This document shows positions 36,701 through 47,146 of a stretch of DNA of 64,000 nucleotides, piece by piece. The stretch spans positions 62,001 to 126,000 of the forward strand of contig JALMLS010000373.1 of assembly GCA_038496445.1 (NCBI GenBank), written 5' to 3'. Source of the stretch: Trichosphaerium sp. ATCC 40318. Lineage: Eukaryota > Discosea > Flabellinia > Trichosidae. Below the pieces are notes generated by a model. It was given only the letters and a program-made list of their open reading frames with translations. It was not told the DNA's origin and did not search any database. Position numbers and translations under genes: made by a program. Numbering within the stretch: the first letter of the stretch is position 1; each line of letters begins with the position of its first letter.

Positions 36701-37102
36701 AGTACTGGTGTGATAGGCACTGACGTGACTTTTGATAAGCATATTGTTGAAGAACAAAAAGCTGAATTTGTTTCTAACCTTTTCGATGCTATTAACATTA
36801 AATGTACTCATTCTATGATTATTTACACCAAACTAAATCGCTCTATTAGGTGAACACGAAGCCCTGTTGTTAATCTTAGAGACAGAGTTCAGGGTGTAAG
36901 TGAGGTTGTTGATATAAGTTTGTGTAACTAAGTTTTTAGGTGTGAGCTCAAACGTGCTGTCCGTAAGGCTGGTATATTGTCTAAACTGGAAAACAAAGAT
37001 TTGGTAACTACAGAGATAATGAAGCGAGTGATACACTATGTAACAACCCAAAATAATTGCAACGAAATCTACAAATACTACAATTCTGATAGCTTCGCAT
37101 AA
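33715..37102 (+). CDS. F-box / ankyrin-repeat protein with a C-terminal AAA+-like ATPase domain
   Basis: Multidomain protein. The N-terminal F-box (MLSNLPLELKFNIALLITDI, 33715 onward) is followed by ankyrin repeats: AAFGGCLDAIQYFVEELGVN, TPLMLASQGERIEIVNMLVE with HGANLNHVNK, and ASIRALLKHGASTSLVNKRN with ETPLAYAI. A middle region (TIFETVIKHVPLTDDEII) follows. The C-terminus from about 35815 looks like an AAA+ module: GPNHCGKRHF in the Walker A place (Ser/Thr replaced by Arg), FYIYHIDELLDQID as Walker B, WVIVASNHPEV as sensor 1, LKRRFWG as a possible arginine-finger segment, and an alpha-helical lid (CELKRAVRKAGILSKLENKD). The stop is at 37100-37102. The F-box suggests an SCF adaptor. With Walker A altered, the ATPase may bind nucleotide poorly. 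The link between halves rests on in-frame splicing by eye. Confidence 0.7.
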
Positions 37103-38097
37103 CACAAAAACACCTTTCTGTCCTTTTGTTGTACACTAATAAAGCTCATCCTCCAGTATCTTACTGGCTTGGAGGCTAAAGAAGTATTGCATGTATTTAC
37201 CTCTTTAATTGGTTACTATAATTTCTTCAACATTAAGCATTTCTGATTTCGCCCTATTTTCTTAGCTGTGGTTAACCACTTGCAAATTTCTGCAACTGTC
37301 TGAGCCAAAACCAGACCAAAAACTCATCTATATATAATGTTCCTAAACTGCGTACATAAAAATACAAGACAAGGACGTTCTGTTTTTCTGTGAAGCAAAA
37401 ACTCGAGAGGCGAGTTCACTACTTGGTAATTACTCATGAAGCGAAGTTCTCCATCAAGAGTTTTTACAGCTTGAAGGCTGGCACTGTACGAATACCGTGA
37501 CTTAATGAGTTCAACAAGTTTAGAAGTTTTTTAGACTTTAAACCGGCCTGTGTTACATCTATTTCTAGAGTGCATATGGGCCAAAGAGGTTGAGTTTTTG
37601 CTGCAGCATAATTTTTTTTTTTTTTTTGTTGTTCGACTATGGTGACCGTACGGACAGTATCGGTGACAAAGTCGTAATTTTTTTTAATACACCGCTAAGC
37701 AGTGCCCACAATGAACGTCTTCAAATTGTGGGGGGACGTCTCCCTTAGTTGCAATAGTTAAGTCAGACGCTTTTTATACGCGCTTCAGAAACAAGTTTTT
37801 TTATTGTGGTGTGCACGGAAACCCCACAAACACTCGTTTTAGTAATGTCTCGCTACATACATCTTAAATTGTCGCAAAATCACTACCGTGCAGGGCTGTG
37901 CAATCAAAACTTTCGCAATGGTCAATTTTCGTTGCTAAAGTAGCAAAGGTAAGGTTTTTATGGTAAACAAACTATTTGTAGAGGAACAAGTGGTGAAATT
38001 ATACTTTTGCAAGTCCAATACTAGCTTCAACACTATATTAACAATAGCAACTTCCAAGTCATCTAACCCTCTCGAAACTCCTTTTTTCCTTTACAAT
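37103..38097. other. about 1 kb without a clear gene; weak minus-strand exons
   Basis: The region contains a T-run near 37610. On the minus strand, between about 37610 and 37290, open stretches PLWPICTLEIDVTQAGLKSK, VNSPLEFLLHRKTERPCLVF and EFLVWFWLRQLQKFASG can be joined by gtacag...ccaag and gtacgc...tatag introns, the second only 28 nt long. They match nothing recognisable and no start codon was found. An unrecognised or decayed small gene is possible. Confidence 0.25.
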
Positions 38098-39580
38098 GTT
38101 GCTTTCTTACGATAAATCTTCGATCTTGCGATTGACTCAGACTACAGAGTCAATCCGTAGATGAGTAAGCTAGAGCATACCCTGCTTTCCCTACACCCTT
38201 GAGATTACAGGTATCAGTTCCAGTCCAACGCCTTGTACTCAGACTTGCATGTTAAGCTTCTTATTGAGCGAGTGATTTCGCTAGTATCTTGCTATTGGCG
38301 CTGGTGATACGCTAGATGATTTTATTGTAGTATTACAACACTCTGAAGGCTTTAAATGGCTTGTTAAAAACTACAAACGTGAAGCGCAAGATTTGTACTG
38401 CGAGTACACCAATCTAGATACTCCAAGCGCAAATAAATACCTTGAAGTGGTACGAAATGTTAACATGTCTCTCAGAGATTTCTACAAAAGTTACTTTTTT
38501 TTTGTGTTTTTTTGACCTTGTTTTAAGCTCAGCGAAGCCCTTATGTGTTGCGATTACCTAGACTTCAAATTTGAAATTGCGAACAAGCCTGCAAGTGTTT
38601 TACAAATAGTACAAGGGGATGCTTGTAACAATCTGTTAGTTTGGGAATACGGATTTACTTTTGAAATCAAGTTAAAGTATGAACAAAACAAAGTTTTGAA
38701 CAAAGCATACAACGGCAGTTACGTTTCACTAAAATGTCATTTTAACACTAACTGTCATCAATAGTATACAGCGATGGCACAGGGAGCTGTATAGTCCACA
38801 TTAAGGGATACAATGTAGAACTTAACTCTGCTTTTACAGATTTGGCATATGTCAGTCCAGAAGCAGCTTTTGCTGTAGCTCGAGCTATATTGTGCTACGG
38901 AATATCAAAGCAATTCATTCAACTAAAACCTATTGTTATTGAACAGCTCTCTCCATACTGGGCTGAAGTTTCTATTGGTGATATCATTGAAGAGCTCGAT
39001 GTTACACCAAAACAAGTAGCAAATATCATTCAAGAGTTAGCAATTTGTCTAATGCATTATTCAACATATCGTAAGTTTGAGTGCTTTATAAACACTATTG
39101 GGAGTTGGAGAAAAGATGTGGTACTAGAAATGAAATGTTCTTTCTTTGACAGGCTAGCACAAGTAAACAATGGAATTAGCTCCAAATCACTTATCAAACA
39201 CATCAACTACTATCGCCTTGTTGTAACAGGTATACCAATACCTACTCTTTGGAACATTGTAAAGAATGTGCCCCAGTCAGTTACCCACAATTCAACGTGT
39301 TTTAAGCGCTATAAAGTAAGTGACTTTTTACTTCCATGTTTCTTACTTTATTCTTGCTAGGTATGGTATTCTGGGTGGACACAGATATGTCACTAACAAT
39401 ACACTTATAGCTTATGAAGATACAACTATTGAGAAAGAAAAGGAACATGATATGGACCTTCAAAAATCCCAGATAGACGAACCGCCTATTAAAAATGAGA
39501 AAAAGGCGTTTACAGTTGTTCATGCTGGCTGGCGAGTAAAATGGCGTCAAAAGAAACACAATTATGACATTAGATTATAA
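38098..39580 (+). CDS. unidentified multi-exon protein
   Basis: Not recognised. Exon-like open stretches follow one another: MLLSYDKSSILRLTQT (38098), YQFQSNALYSDLHVKLLIER (about 38216, slightly reminiscent of a BTB/POZ start), DDFIVVLQHSEGFKWLVKNY, a segment from 38543 (ALMCCDYLDFKFEIANK), then IYSDGTGSCIVHIKGYNVEL after an intron with donor gttacg, leading into a long stretch AYVSPEAAFAVARAILCYGI...DIIEELDVTPKQVANIIQEL. The last part (YGILGGHRYVTNN...KWRQKKHNYDIRL, to 39580) is in another frame; a gtgttt donor at 39297 would fit it, whereas a canonical gtaagt at 39316 would lead to an earlier stop. No signal peptide or membrane helix is seen. Exon joins are uncertain, including the 5' end. 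Confidence 0.4.
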
Positions 39581-39681
39581 ACTACCAGATCTCTAACTAC
39601 AAAGACAACAACAAGTAACAAAAAAATGTGACAACAACTAAACACGTGGGTTTGAATATAAAAAAAATTTTGTTTTACTTT

Positions 39682-42600
39682 TTATTCATCTTTTTTAATT
39701 TTATCAGCTATCTTCCTTGTAATAGCTTCAATATCAGCAAGCTCTTCAGCATCAAAATCACCGTCAGCATCAGCATCTTTAATATCTTCAACAACACTCT
39801 TCCTCTCTGCCTCAATAACATCTTCATCGCCTTCAAACCTCTCCTCATTGAAGTAAATAGAACGAGCTTCTTCCTCTGTTAACTCTCCACTATCAATCTT
39901 AGATGAAAGAACACTCTTCTTGGCTTCATCCAAATTCTTTTCTCTCATAGCCTTCTTATCTATATTGTACTGCCTCTGTACTGCCTTTCTTGTTACCTTA
40001 CCACCACTCATCTTAACACGATAAACAGCAGCTTGCTTAGGAGATAGGTTCTTCAACATGTAATCATCTTCGAAATCTTCAGGTGATTTACCTTGAACAT
40101 ACCCATCAATGAGTTCTTCATCCTTCTGATCAACATATCTATTATAAGCTTCAACCTCAGCCATAGTCTTTGCATCTTCTTCTTCTGTTGCAACAGAAGG
40201 TAGCTCTGAATAATGTCTACCCTCTTGATCAATATTAAGCATCTCAAAGGCCTTTGTATCCTCAAGAAGCTCCAAAGCATTTGAGTTTTCAATATCAACA
40301 GGAGGTTCAGGCTCTCCTCTATCTTCTTCATCGAGAATACCTTCCTTAACAGCTTCATCTTCCAATTCTTTGTATGACTTATCATAAACATCAATTTCCA
40401 TCAATCTCTCGTAATCCAAGGTGTCTTGAGACTTAACAGCCTCTCCCTTCTCTTCAAGCTCTTCCATCTCCATATCTGCAAGTTCTCTATCACTTAATTC
40501 AAGAGCAGAGTTTTCTCCTCCTCCAAGCTCTTTATTAATGAAGTCAATTTCACCAGCTGAAGATACACGATCCCTCAATTCTTGATGTTCAGCTTCTCTT
40601 AGTTCCTTCAATCTAGCATCTTCTACACGTTGAGCGTATTGTTGATCCTTATTATAACGCTATAGAGGTAAAGAGTAAGTCAAAAGTGAAGGAGATGTAT
40701 ATACAAACTGAGGAAAAAATAGGAATTAAATTGTTTTTGTTTCAAAAAAAAAAAAAGACGTACAGCAACAAGCCATGGGTTTTCTTTCTTTTCTGCTTCA
40801 GTTAATTGGATAAATGGGTTATTAATACGGAATTGTGATCCCTTATAAGAGAATAGACCCAAGTGACGAGCATGTCGGATTTTTGTTGCGACACGTTTTT
40901 GATTACTACGAGATAAACCTGGCGAAAGAAAAAAAAAGTCAGTCAAACAGTCAAGGCGATGGGGACGTTGAGCTTTGAGGATTTTTACATAAATGTTGTA
41001 AAGCGTACCTGTTATTTGGCGAGGTAGAATACGACCTGTTTTATTCATAAACCGCGCCAATAGAGCAACATTCTATTTTGAAAAAATATTAACAACAAAA
41101 AGGCGGAACAAAAAAATGAAAAAAAAATTTTAAATCGTACCATAGCATCAAGTGTATAAGAATGTCTCCATCCAGACTTGAATAAATCTTTACGCTCTAC
41201 TGTTGGTCTGTGTTTCATAAACTCTTCATATTGTAATGACCTACACAGAAATGGTTAAAATATTTTAACAAAAATGAATTCAAAAAAAAAAAACTTACTC
41301 ATCATCATAGTATTGGACTTCATCTGGAGCTATCCAAGTATGAAATTTACGCTCACCAACGGTTAGCTTATGGTCAAACTCCATAAGTTCTAATGGATCA
41401 AAAGGACGATCAGGTATCTCACGATCATCTTGATAATCTGCAAGTAAATCTGCTTCTTCTGCTTTTACATCAACAGCAGTACCGAGAGAAATTGTTTGAT
41501 CGTTATCTTCCATATTATCTTCATCAGCACCTTCTACATAGCTATCCATTTCTTCCATCTATGCACTAACATTAGTACTCACAAATAAAAATAAAAACTC
41601 TCACTAAAGCAGCAAACGCATTAAAACATTCGCTTGAAAAAAATTTCATCTCACAAAAAAATTGGGACCACAGAGCAGGTACTACACAACAAACGATAAC
41701 CACATCACTTGGTAATGTTTTCACTATGTATATGCACACATATACAGTACTCACAGTTTAAAACAAGAAGATGAAATTAAAAAAAGAAAATAAACGTACA
41801 AGCCAGCGATACGCTTTATCGACTATTTTAGGATTTCTGATAGACCAATCGGATGCAAAGTATGCTGAACGTTCTTGTACTTTCTCAATCCTTGCTGCAA
41901 GGTCATCCTACACAACAGGTAAGACATCAAAACAACGAAAGGCGAATAAGAAAAGGAAAACAAAGCGTACAAAACTCGTTGGATTAGTTTCCATGTTTTT
42001 CACAACATAGGTACGTAGGCGCTCCATAGCACCGATGGCATGGGCGTCTCTGAGTCTGTCACCTTCCTTACGCACAATGGTACCTATTGAGACGTGTCAG
42101 GCCGAGAAAAGAACCACGACAAAACGGCAAGGCTGACAAGTGAAAATACAACGAAGTATTGCCTACACCGCGTTTTAGACCTACGTACCTCCTTTTATCC
42201 CGCCGAGCAATTTATTCCAAAGACTAGCAATTGATTTATCCATCTTCCTCTCTTCGTCAGTACGCTCGTCTAGTGGGAACATCTATTGGAAAGTAAGCAC
42301 GAGTGTAAGGATGATAGAAGGGTAAAACTACTGTAAGTTCAACAATACATCACAGTGGAGCGTATCTTGGTACTGCGATAACACCACACTGTCGTTTTTG
42401 ACGTATTTAGCGAAATTGAAGTAATACGCGTAGTGTAGTTCAAATTTGACTTGCCTTCCTCAATCGCTTGCTTTTTCGCAGCTTTTGCATGTTTTTTGGT
42501 GAGTGCTCTATAATGTCTTCCTTCGGTGGCGCGTATTTATCTTCAAAGTCTTGTAGGTCCTCCATTAGCTTCATTGGTTTTGGCGCAGGATGAAGCGGCT

Positions 42601-42832
42601 TGACGATTGGGCCTTCAATATCTTCTGGCTTTGATCGTACGGGCTTGAACAAAGGTGTATATTCGTTTATAGGCTCTCTGTACTGTTTTCGTGCTGAGCT
42701 GCTCATACTACCCTCAGGTATCTCTGGGTCACTGTAAGTGCGCAAAGAGATGCGAATAGCTTTTATCTTCTTGGCACTTCTATTGTTTTGGCCTGAGCGC
42801 CCTAGCACTGCGAGGCGCTTACTGATTAACAT
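39682..42832 (-). CDS. S18-type ribosomal protein domain in a large acidic protein (organellar)
   Basis: It begins MLISKRLAVLGRSGQNNRSA at 42832, a basic, Ser-containing N-terminus that could be a mitochondrial presequence. After about 400 residues with helical segments comes a clear bacterial-type ribosomal protein S18 (bS18) domain at about 41060-40830: NVALLARFMNKTGRILPRQI, TGLSRSNQKRVATKIRHARH and LGLFSYKGSQF. The C-terminal 320 residues (40660-39682) are extremely Glu/Asp-rich helices (ELSDRELADMEMEELEEKGE) with a hint of EF-hand-like sequence at the end (DADADGDFDAEELADIEA). bS18 proteins are normally 75-200 residues, so extensions on both sides are unusual. The likely role is the small subunit of a mitochondrial or plastid ribosome; alternatively the domain has been recruited elsewhere. 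It is divergent from ATG5, 134 bp apart. Confidence 0.75.
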
Positions 42833-42966
42833 TTCGCTTGTAAAGCGCTGTTGCTAGGGTTTGTAGGTGTCGCGTCCAAAAAGAATTTGAGGGAAAATAT
42901 TGCACGAAATAAGTCAACTCATGTCAAAATTTCGTTAAAACAAGCGAGCTTACAGAGTGGTTTGAC
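42833..42966. promoter_or_regulatory. short divergent promoter region (S18-domain gene / ATG5)
   Basis: Only 134 bp lie between two start codons facing away from each other. Shared regulatory sequence is likely, but no element is identified. Confidence 0.4.
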
Positions 42967-44249
42967 ATGACACAGGAGCCCTCTAACGAAGAAATTCGCA
43001 AGGCCAGTTGGGAGGGCACAGTTCCTATTACTTTTTATCTTACACCTGGTGAATGCGCAACAGCGGTTAAACCACGACCAATTTTCGTACGTTCGCATAA
43101 CGCTTGCCGTTTAGTTGATAAATTATTAATTGAGACGGTTGAAGCTACTGTAGACTGATCATTTGTTCTTAAACGCTTACTTTAACGTTGTAGTTAAACG
43201 TACCACGTAACTGTTATTTACCACAAGTCACACAAGTGCTTGAAGACACTTTTTTACCTTACACACCGAAAATTGGCGATAAGCAAATGTGGTTCGAAGC
43301 AACGCACCAATCTAACAAAGTGCCTCTTAAATGGTATTTTTATTATCCCTACAAATCCCTTATTTAACGTTATACATGCAGGCACTTCCCTGTTGGCGTA
43401 TTATACGACCTATACGCAAACGCGCAGTTACCTTGGGAGCTCAAAGTACATTTTCAGGTAAGAATTCGCATATTTGTGCGACCATTTGTTTGTTGTTACT
43501 GTCTACGTTTGAAATAATGCCCCACAACGCTTGTTTTTCTTTTCTATTTTTTTGGTTTTTTTTGACATCTCAGTAGGGTTTTCCAGCGGATAAATTACTA
43601 CGTTATGAAGGAGAGAAGGCGTTAGAAGCATTTTTTAGACAAGCAATGAAACAAGCAAATTATTTGAAATATCGTGACGTTAAGCGTATAATGAGCCTTG
43701 ACATGACTGAATCTAATGCCTTATGGGAAAGTTTCCATAAGAGTACGTTAAAATGAGAATTCTTCAGTTTTGGGCTTTTTTTATTTCAATCTCGTTATAA
43801 GTGTTTTATCTTATAATCTATAGATCAATACAGAGAGTTTTGGCGAATAAACGAGCGATTTATGGACTCTGGGCTTAATATGAGAAATGTTCCTGTTCGC
43901 GTAGTGCGTCAAAACCAACCGATTTTACAAAACCCTGCATCACCTCTAAGCGAAGATGGTACGTCTAGTGTCTTGTAAACTGTTGTAATATTTGTTTTTA
44001 TTATATTCTCTTGTTTCGAAACCAAAACTCGTCTAAACACTTCTAGGTACTGATCGTACTCTTGGTGAGGTTCTAAACATACTTCTACCAACACAATTTA
44101 CGATATCAGACGGAAGTGTTACTTGCTCTTGTAAAGTGATTATACAAGGTATAGAAGCTGATTTATCAACGCCAATATCATGGCTAGTGAATACATTATG
44201 CCATCCGGATAATTTTCTTTATGTTGTTGTTTTAGAACAGGAGAATTAA
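42967..44249 (+). CDS. ATG5: autophagy protein 5
   Basis: ATG5 is conjugated to the ubiquitin-like ATG12 and, with ATG16, promotes ATG8 lipidation on autophagosome membranes. The start MTQEPSNEEIRKASWEGTVP matches the family's opening 'vW.G.ip..f.L'. A phase-0 intron (donor gtacgt at 43087) leads to LNVPRNCYLPQVTQVLEDTF, then GDKQMWFEATHQSNKVPLKW, FPVGVLYDLYANAQLPWELK with VHFQ, GFPADKLLRYEGEKALEAFF with RQAMKQANYLKYRDVKRIM, LWESFHK, NQYREFWRINERFM and the C-terminal ubiquitin-like part TLGEVLNILLPTQF...SWLVNTLCHPDNFLYVVVL. The acceptor lysine should be in the KQANYLKYRD region (family knowledge: the KxA motif). The length is about 280 residues, normal for ATG5. The stop is at 44247-44249. 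Confidence 0.93.
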
Positions 44250-44814
44250 ACAAACAAGATTGACTTCAATCAATTAAAAAAAAACTTGGAAAAAAAAAAG
44301 GAATAAAAAAAAAACATGTACATTTTACAACTTAGTTACACGTGTAGTTTGATCACTAATTTTGACTAAAATTTGTTACACATGCTTTGATAGGATGGGG
44401 TTGAGGCTCTCAGAGATTGAAAGTACACTCTATTATTAATACCACATGGTGTAAACAACGTGTGTAGTTTTCTTGGAGAGGAACTTACACATTTTGTTGA
44501 TGTAGCACAGCCCATGTTTGTAGAAGGTCTGTTGCATCTTATAAACCAGTATGCCAAAGGGTATTACACTCTCGATGGAACCCTACACGACATATCACGG
44601 AATAAATGGAAGTTTGCGGTTTAAACCCTTGTTAAGAATAATAACGATTAGGGTTTGGCTGCTTTTCTACGCACTGCTTTGTTGTTTTTCAATATGAATG
44701 AAGGTTCACACAATTTGTCACATGTGTACAATCGCATCACAATAAGTTAGATCAGAAACACTGTAGTTTGGAGTCTGGTGGCTGACAATTAGCCAACGCC
44801 ATCCAATTTTGCCA
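44250..44814. other. intergenic stretch after ATG5
   Basis: It starts with A-rich sequence that is probably the ATG5 3' region, and has a CACGTG near 44339. The minus-strand frame at 44366-44557 has no recognisable content. Remnants of the neighbouring MORN_2 relic may continue into the right part but are too degraded to support. Confidence 0.35.
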
Positions 44815-46080
44815 TGGTCATAACCAAAGCTGTTAAGCTGATAACTGGTTTTAAGAGCTCTATGTACAACTGCATTTATTTTAAAGCAAATAACACTTCA
44901 TGTTTTTTTATACCATTAACCCAACTACTTTTTGACTTAAGTTGGCCGTTCTCGTACCATTCTTTTTGTCACCATGTTTTTGAGAATCAAGCCACATACG
45001 TTGATACCTAAGTTGTCCATTCTCATACCATGCTTTGTCCTCACCATTTAGTTTATCATCAATTAGATTGGACAACGTTGTCAATATAAGGGAGACGCGC
45101 TTGGGAGGAAAGACGCTCAGTCTTTGGTGGCTCTAGCGTAGCCACACGAGCGGATTTATTCTACATTTAAGAACACTCGTGTGAATTGCAAATGTGTTTG
45201 AAGGAAAAATAAAGAAAAAATTTTTACAAGAAAAAGAAAAGGATTTTAGGGAGGGTGAGGGGATGTTTTGATTGCTACTCGCCATTGTTGTTGTTGTTGC
45301 CTATTGTGTCCTTCGATATTGACAGTCTTGTTCAGTCCAACCAAACGCTTGAAATGTTCCACATCTTCATTCACAAGCATAGCTTGATAGCCAAGTTGGC
45401 CATTTTCGTACCATTCTGTTGTCCTCACCATGTTGTTTATCATCAACCCAATTGATCAAATGCAGTAGTTGAATACATTGAAATTTAAGTTCTCCACTCT
45501 CATACCATTCTTTGGTTCACCATGTTCTTTACCACTAACCCACATGGCTTGGTACTTTAGTTGTCCATTTTCATACCAGTCTTTATCCTCACCATGTCGT
45601 TTACCTGCAACCCACAATGTTTGGTTTTCAATGTATCCATCTTTCGACCAGTTTGTACTTGTACCATTTTTATCACAACCCACATAACTTCTCCATTTTC
45701 ATAATAGGTTTTTGTTTCACCATGTCGTTTACCATCAATTAACATGTGTAGAAGCTTAAGTTGCCCATTGTTGAACCATTCTTTACATTCACCATTTTGT
45801 TTATCATCAACCCATTTGTCAATGCACTTTAGCTGTCCATCCTCATACCATTCCTTAGATATACCATTAATCTTACCATCAACATGTGGATATTGTGACT
45901 TGTCCGTTTTCATAAAATGAAGTGCAAAGTCCATTTGCATTTGCGTGCAGGTGTACTTTCCCACTTTTATACCATTGTATCCATTTACCTTTTTGTTGTA
46001 GTTGTTCATCATACTGTGAAGCTCTTACAAGTAACTGTGCCACTTAAACAACTTTCAGCGAATTGCTAGTTTCAGTTTAG
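44815..46080 (-). pseudogene. decayed MORN_2-repeat gene (paralogue of 55045-56507)
   Basis: Repeats of the form WYENGQLK...DGKxHGE are seen in several frames: KEWYEDGQLKCIDKWVDDKQ, EWFNNGQLKLLHMLIDGKRH, DWYENGQLKYQAMWVSGKEH, EWYENGQLGYQAML, and one more at about 44990-44900. The 5' part, VRASQYDEQLQQKGKWIQWY, aligns with SHYDHELKRTGAWLAWY of the intact gene. Breaks: a frame change near 45890 (between YENGQ and YPHVDGK), another near 45685 (after YENGEVMWV), another near 45510 (after KEHGEP), and further loss of frame near 45420 and below 45250. No start codon and no continuous frame exist. The repeats belong to the MORN_2/YwqK-like family (COG2849). Product and function are lost. Confidence 0.75.
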
Positions 46081-46101
46081 CAACCTAGAAACATTACCAG
46101 C

Positions 46102-47051
46102 ATGGCTAACAACCATAAGGCAAACAAACCAGTAATAGTGGGTATCGCTGGACCTAGTAGAGCAGGAAAATCTTCGATTTGTAAAAAACTTGCCGGAAAA
46201 TACCCACGTTCTATTCATTTATGCCAAGATAAGTTCTTTTCGGTGAGAAGAACAACATTTCGTTAAGTTTAAACTAAAATCGTTTAGTTTAAGTCTATGA
46301 AGCGGGACAAAGTCACAAACGAACTAAATTGGGTAAGTATAAGCGATTTTGAGCGATGCGGGCGGTTAAACTGTAAATCAAAGCGCTTGACTTGTGTTTC
46401 TCTAAAACGAGCTTAAGGAGGTACCAGAGTCGTTAGATTTTGATGCAATGGCAAGAACGATTAGACGGTTTACAAAACGCAAGGAATTCGACTATATTTT
46501 TGTTGAGGGCTTTTTACTCTTTGCAGGAGATAAGAAAGTAACAAAGTTATTCGACATTAAGATTTATATATCTATTTCAAGAGAGGCACGTGATTTTCTG
46601 TTGAGAATTTTTTTGGTCTTGTCAAATGTGCCAAGACGTCAGTTTGTATCATGCACTGTTGTCTCATTTTTTATACTAATCCAATGGGTCGTTGTGTACA
46701 CCTTGAAGGATACTGAATAGATATACGTTCAATAGAGCTCTTTTAGTCTTAGTGTTTTTTTTAATTCCGGTTTTTTCTTAGGTTTGTCGGAAACGAAGGA
46801 CTGAGACCAAGCCTGTACCTGAGGGATATTTTGAAAAAGTATTATGGCCTTTTTATGTAAAGTATAATAGACCTATACTTGATAAGCCTATCCTTATTCT
46901 TGACGGTGAAGATAATCAAGCCAAAATACAAAACCAAGTTTTACAAATAATACAAAACCAACACATAGATAAGGAGAGAATTGCTAGAAGTAAGAGTATC
47001 CTAGCATCAAGGCTCAAAATTGGCCCAACAGACATGGATAGAGAGGTGTAG
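46102..47051 (+). CDS. nicotinamide riboside kinase-like P-loop kinase
   Basis: It starts MANNHKANKPVIVGIAGPSR at 46102. The P-loop is GPSRAGKSS, then IHLCQDKFFS, in which the QD after the second strand is typical of nicotinamide riboside kinases (NRK). An exon gives LNW and then LKEVPESLDFDAMARTIR, IFVEGFLLFAGDKKVTKLFD, and a last exon with RRTETKPVPEGYFEKVLWPF followed by YVKYN, which matches the NRK 'PGYFD..VWP.YLKY' motif near the C-terminus. About 270 residues, three or four introns, stop at 47049-47051. NRKs phosphorylate nicotinamide riboside to NMN in NAD+ salvage. The C-terminal extension (KIQNQVLQIIQNQHIDKERI) is longer than usual. The gene sits 95 bp outside the left arm of the inverted duplication. 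Confidence 0.82.
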
Positions 47052-47146
47052 GCCTCTTTTTGTATAAAAACAAGTATATCTATTAACATCCACTTTTGTT
47101 TTGCAATGAACTGTAAATTTTATTCTTGTTATTAGAAAGATTGTAG

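Noticed and set aside
36500-37102. Viral or phage origin of the ATPase part of the F-box/ankyrin gene
   Set aside because: It is intron-bearing and spliced in frame to the ankyrin exons, with base composition like its neighbours.
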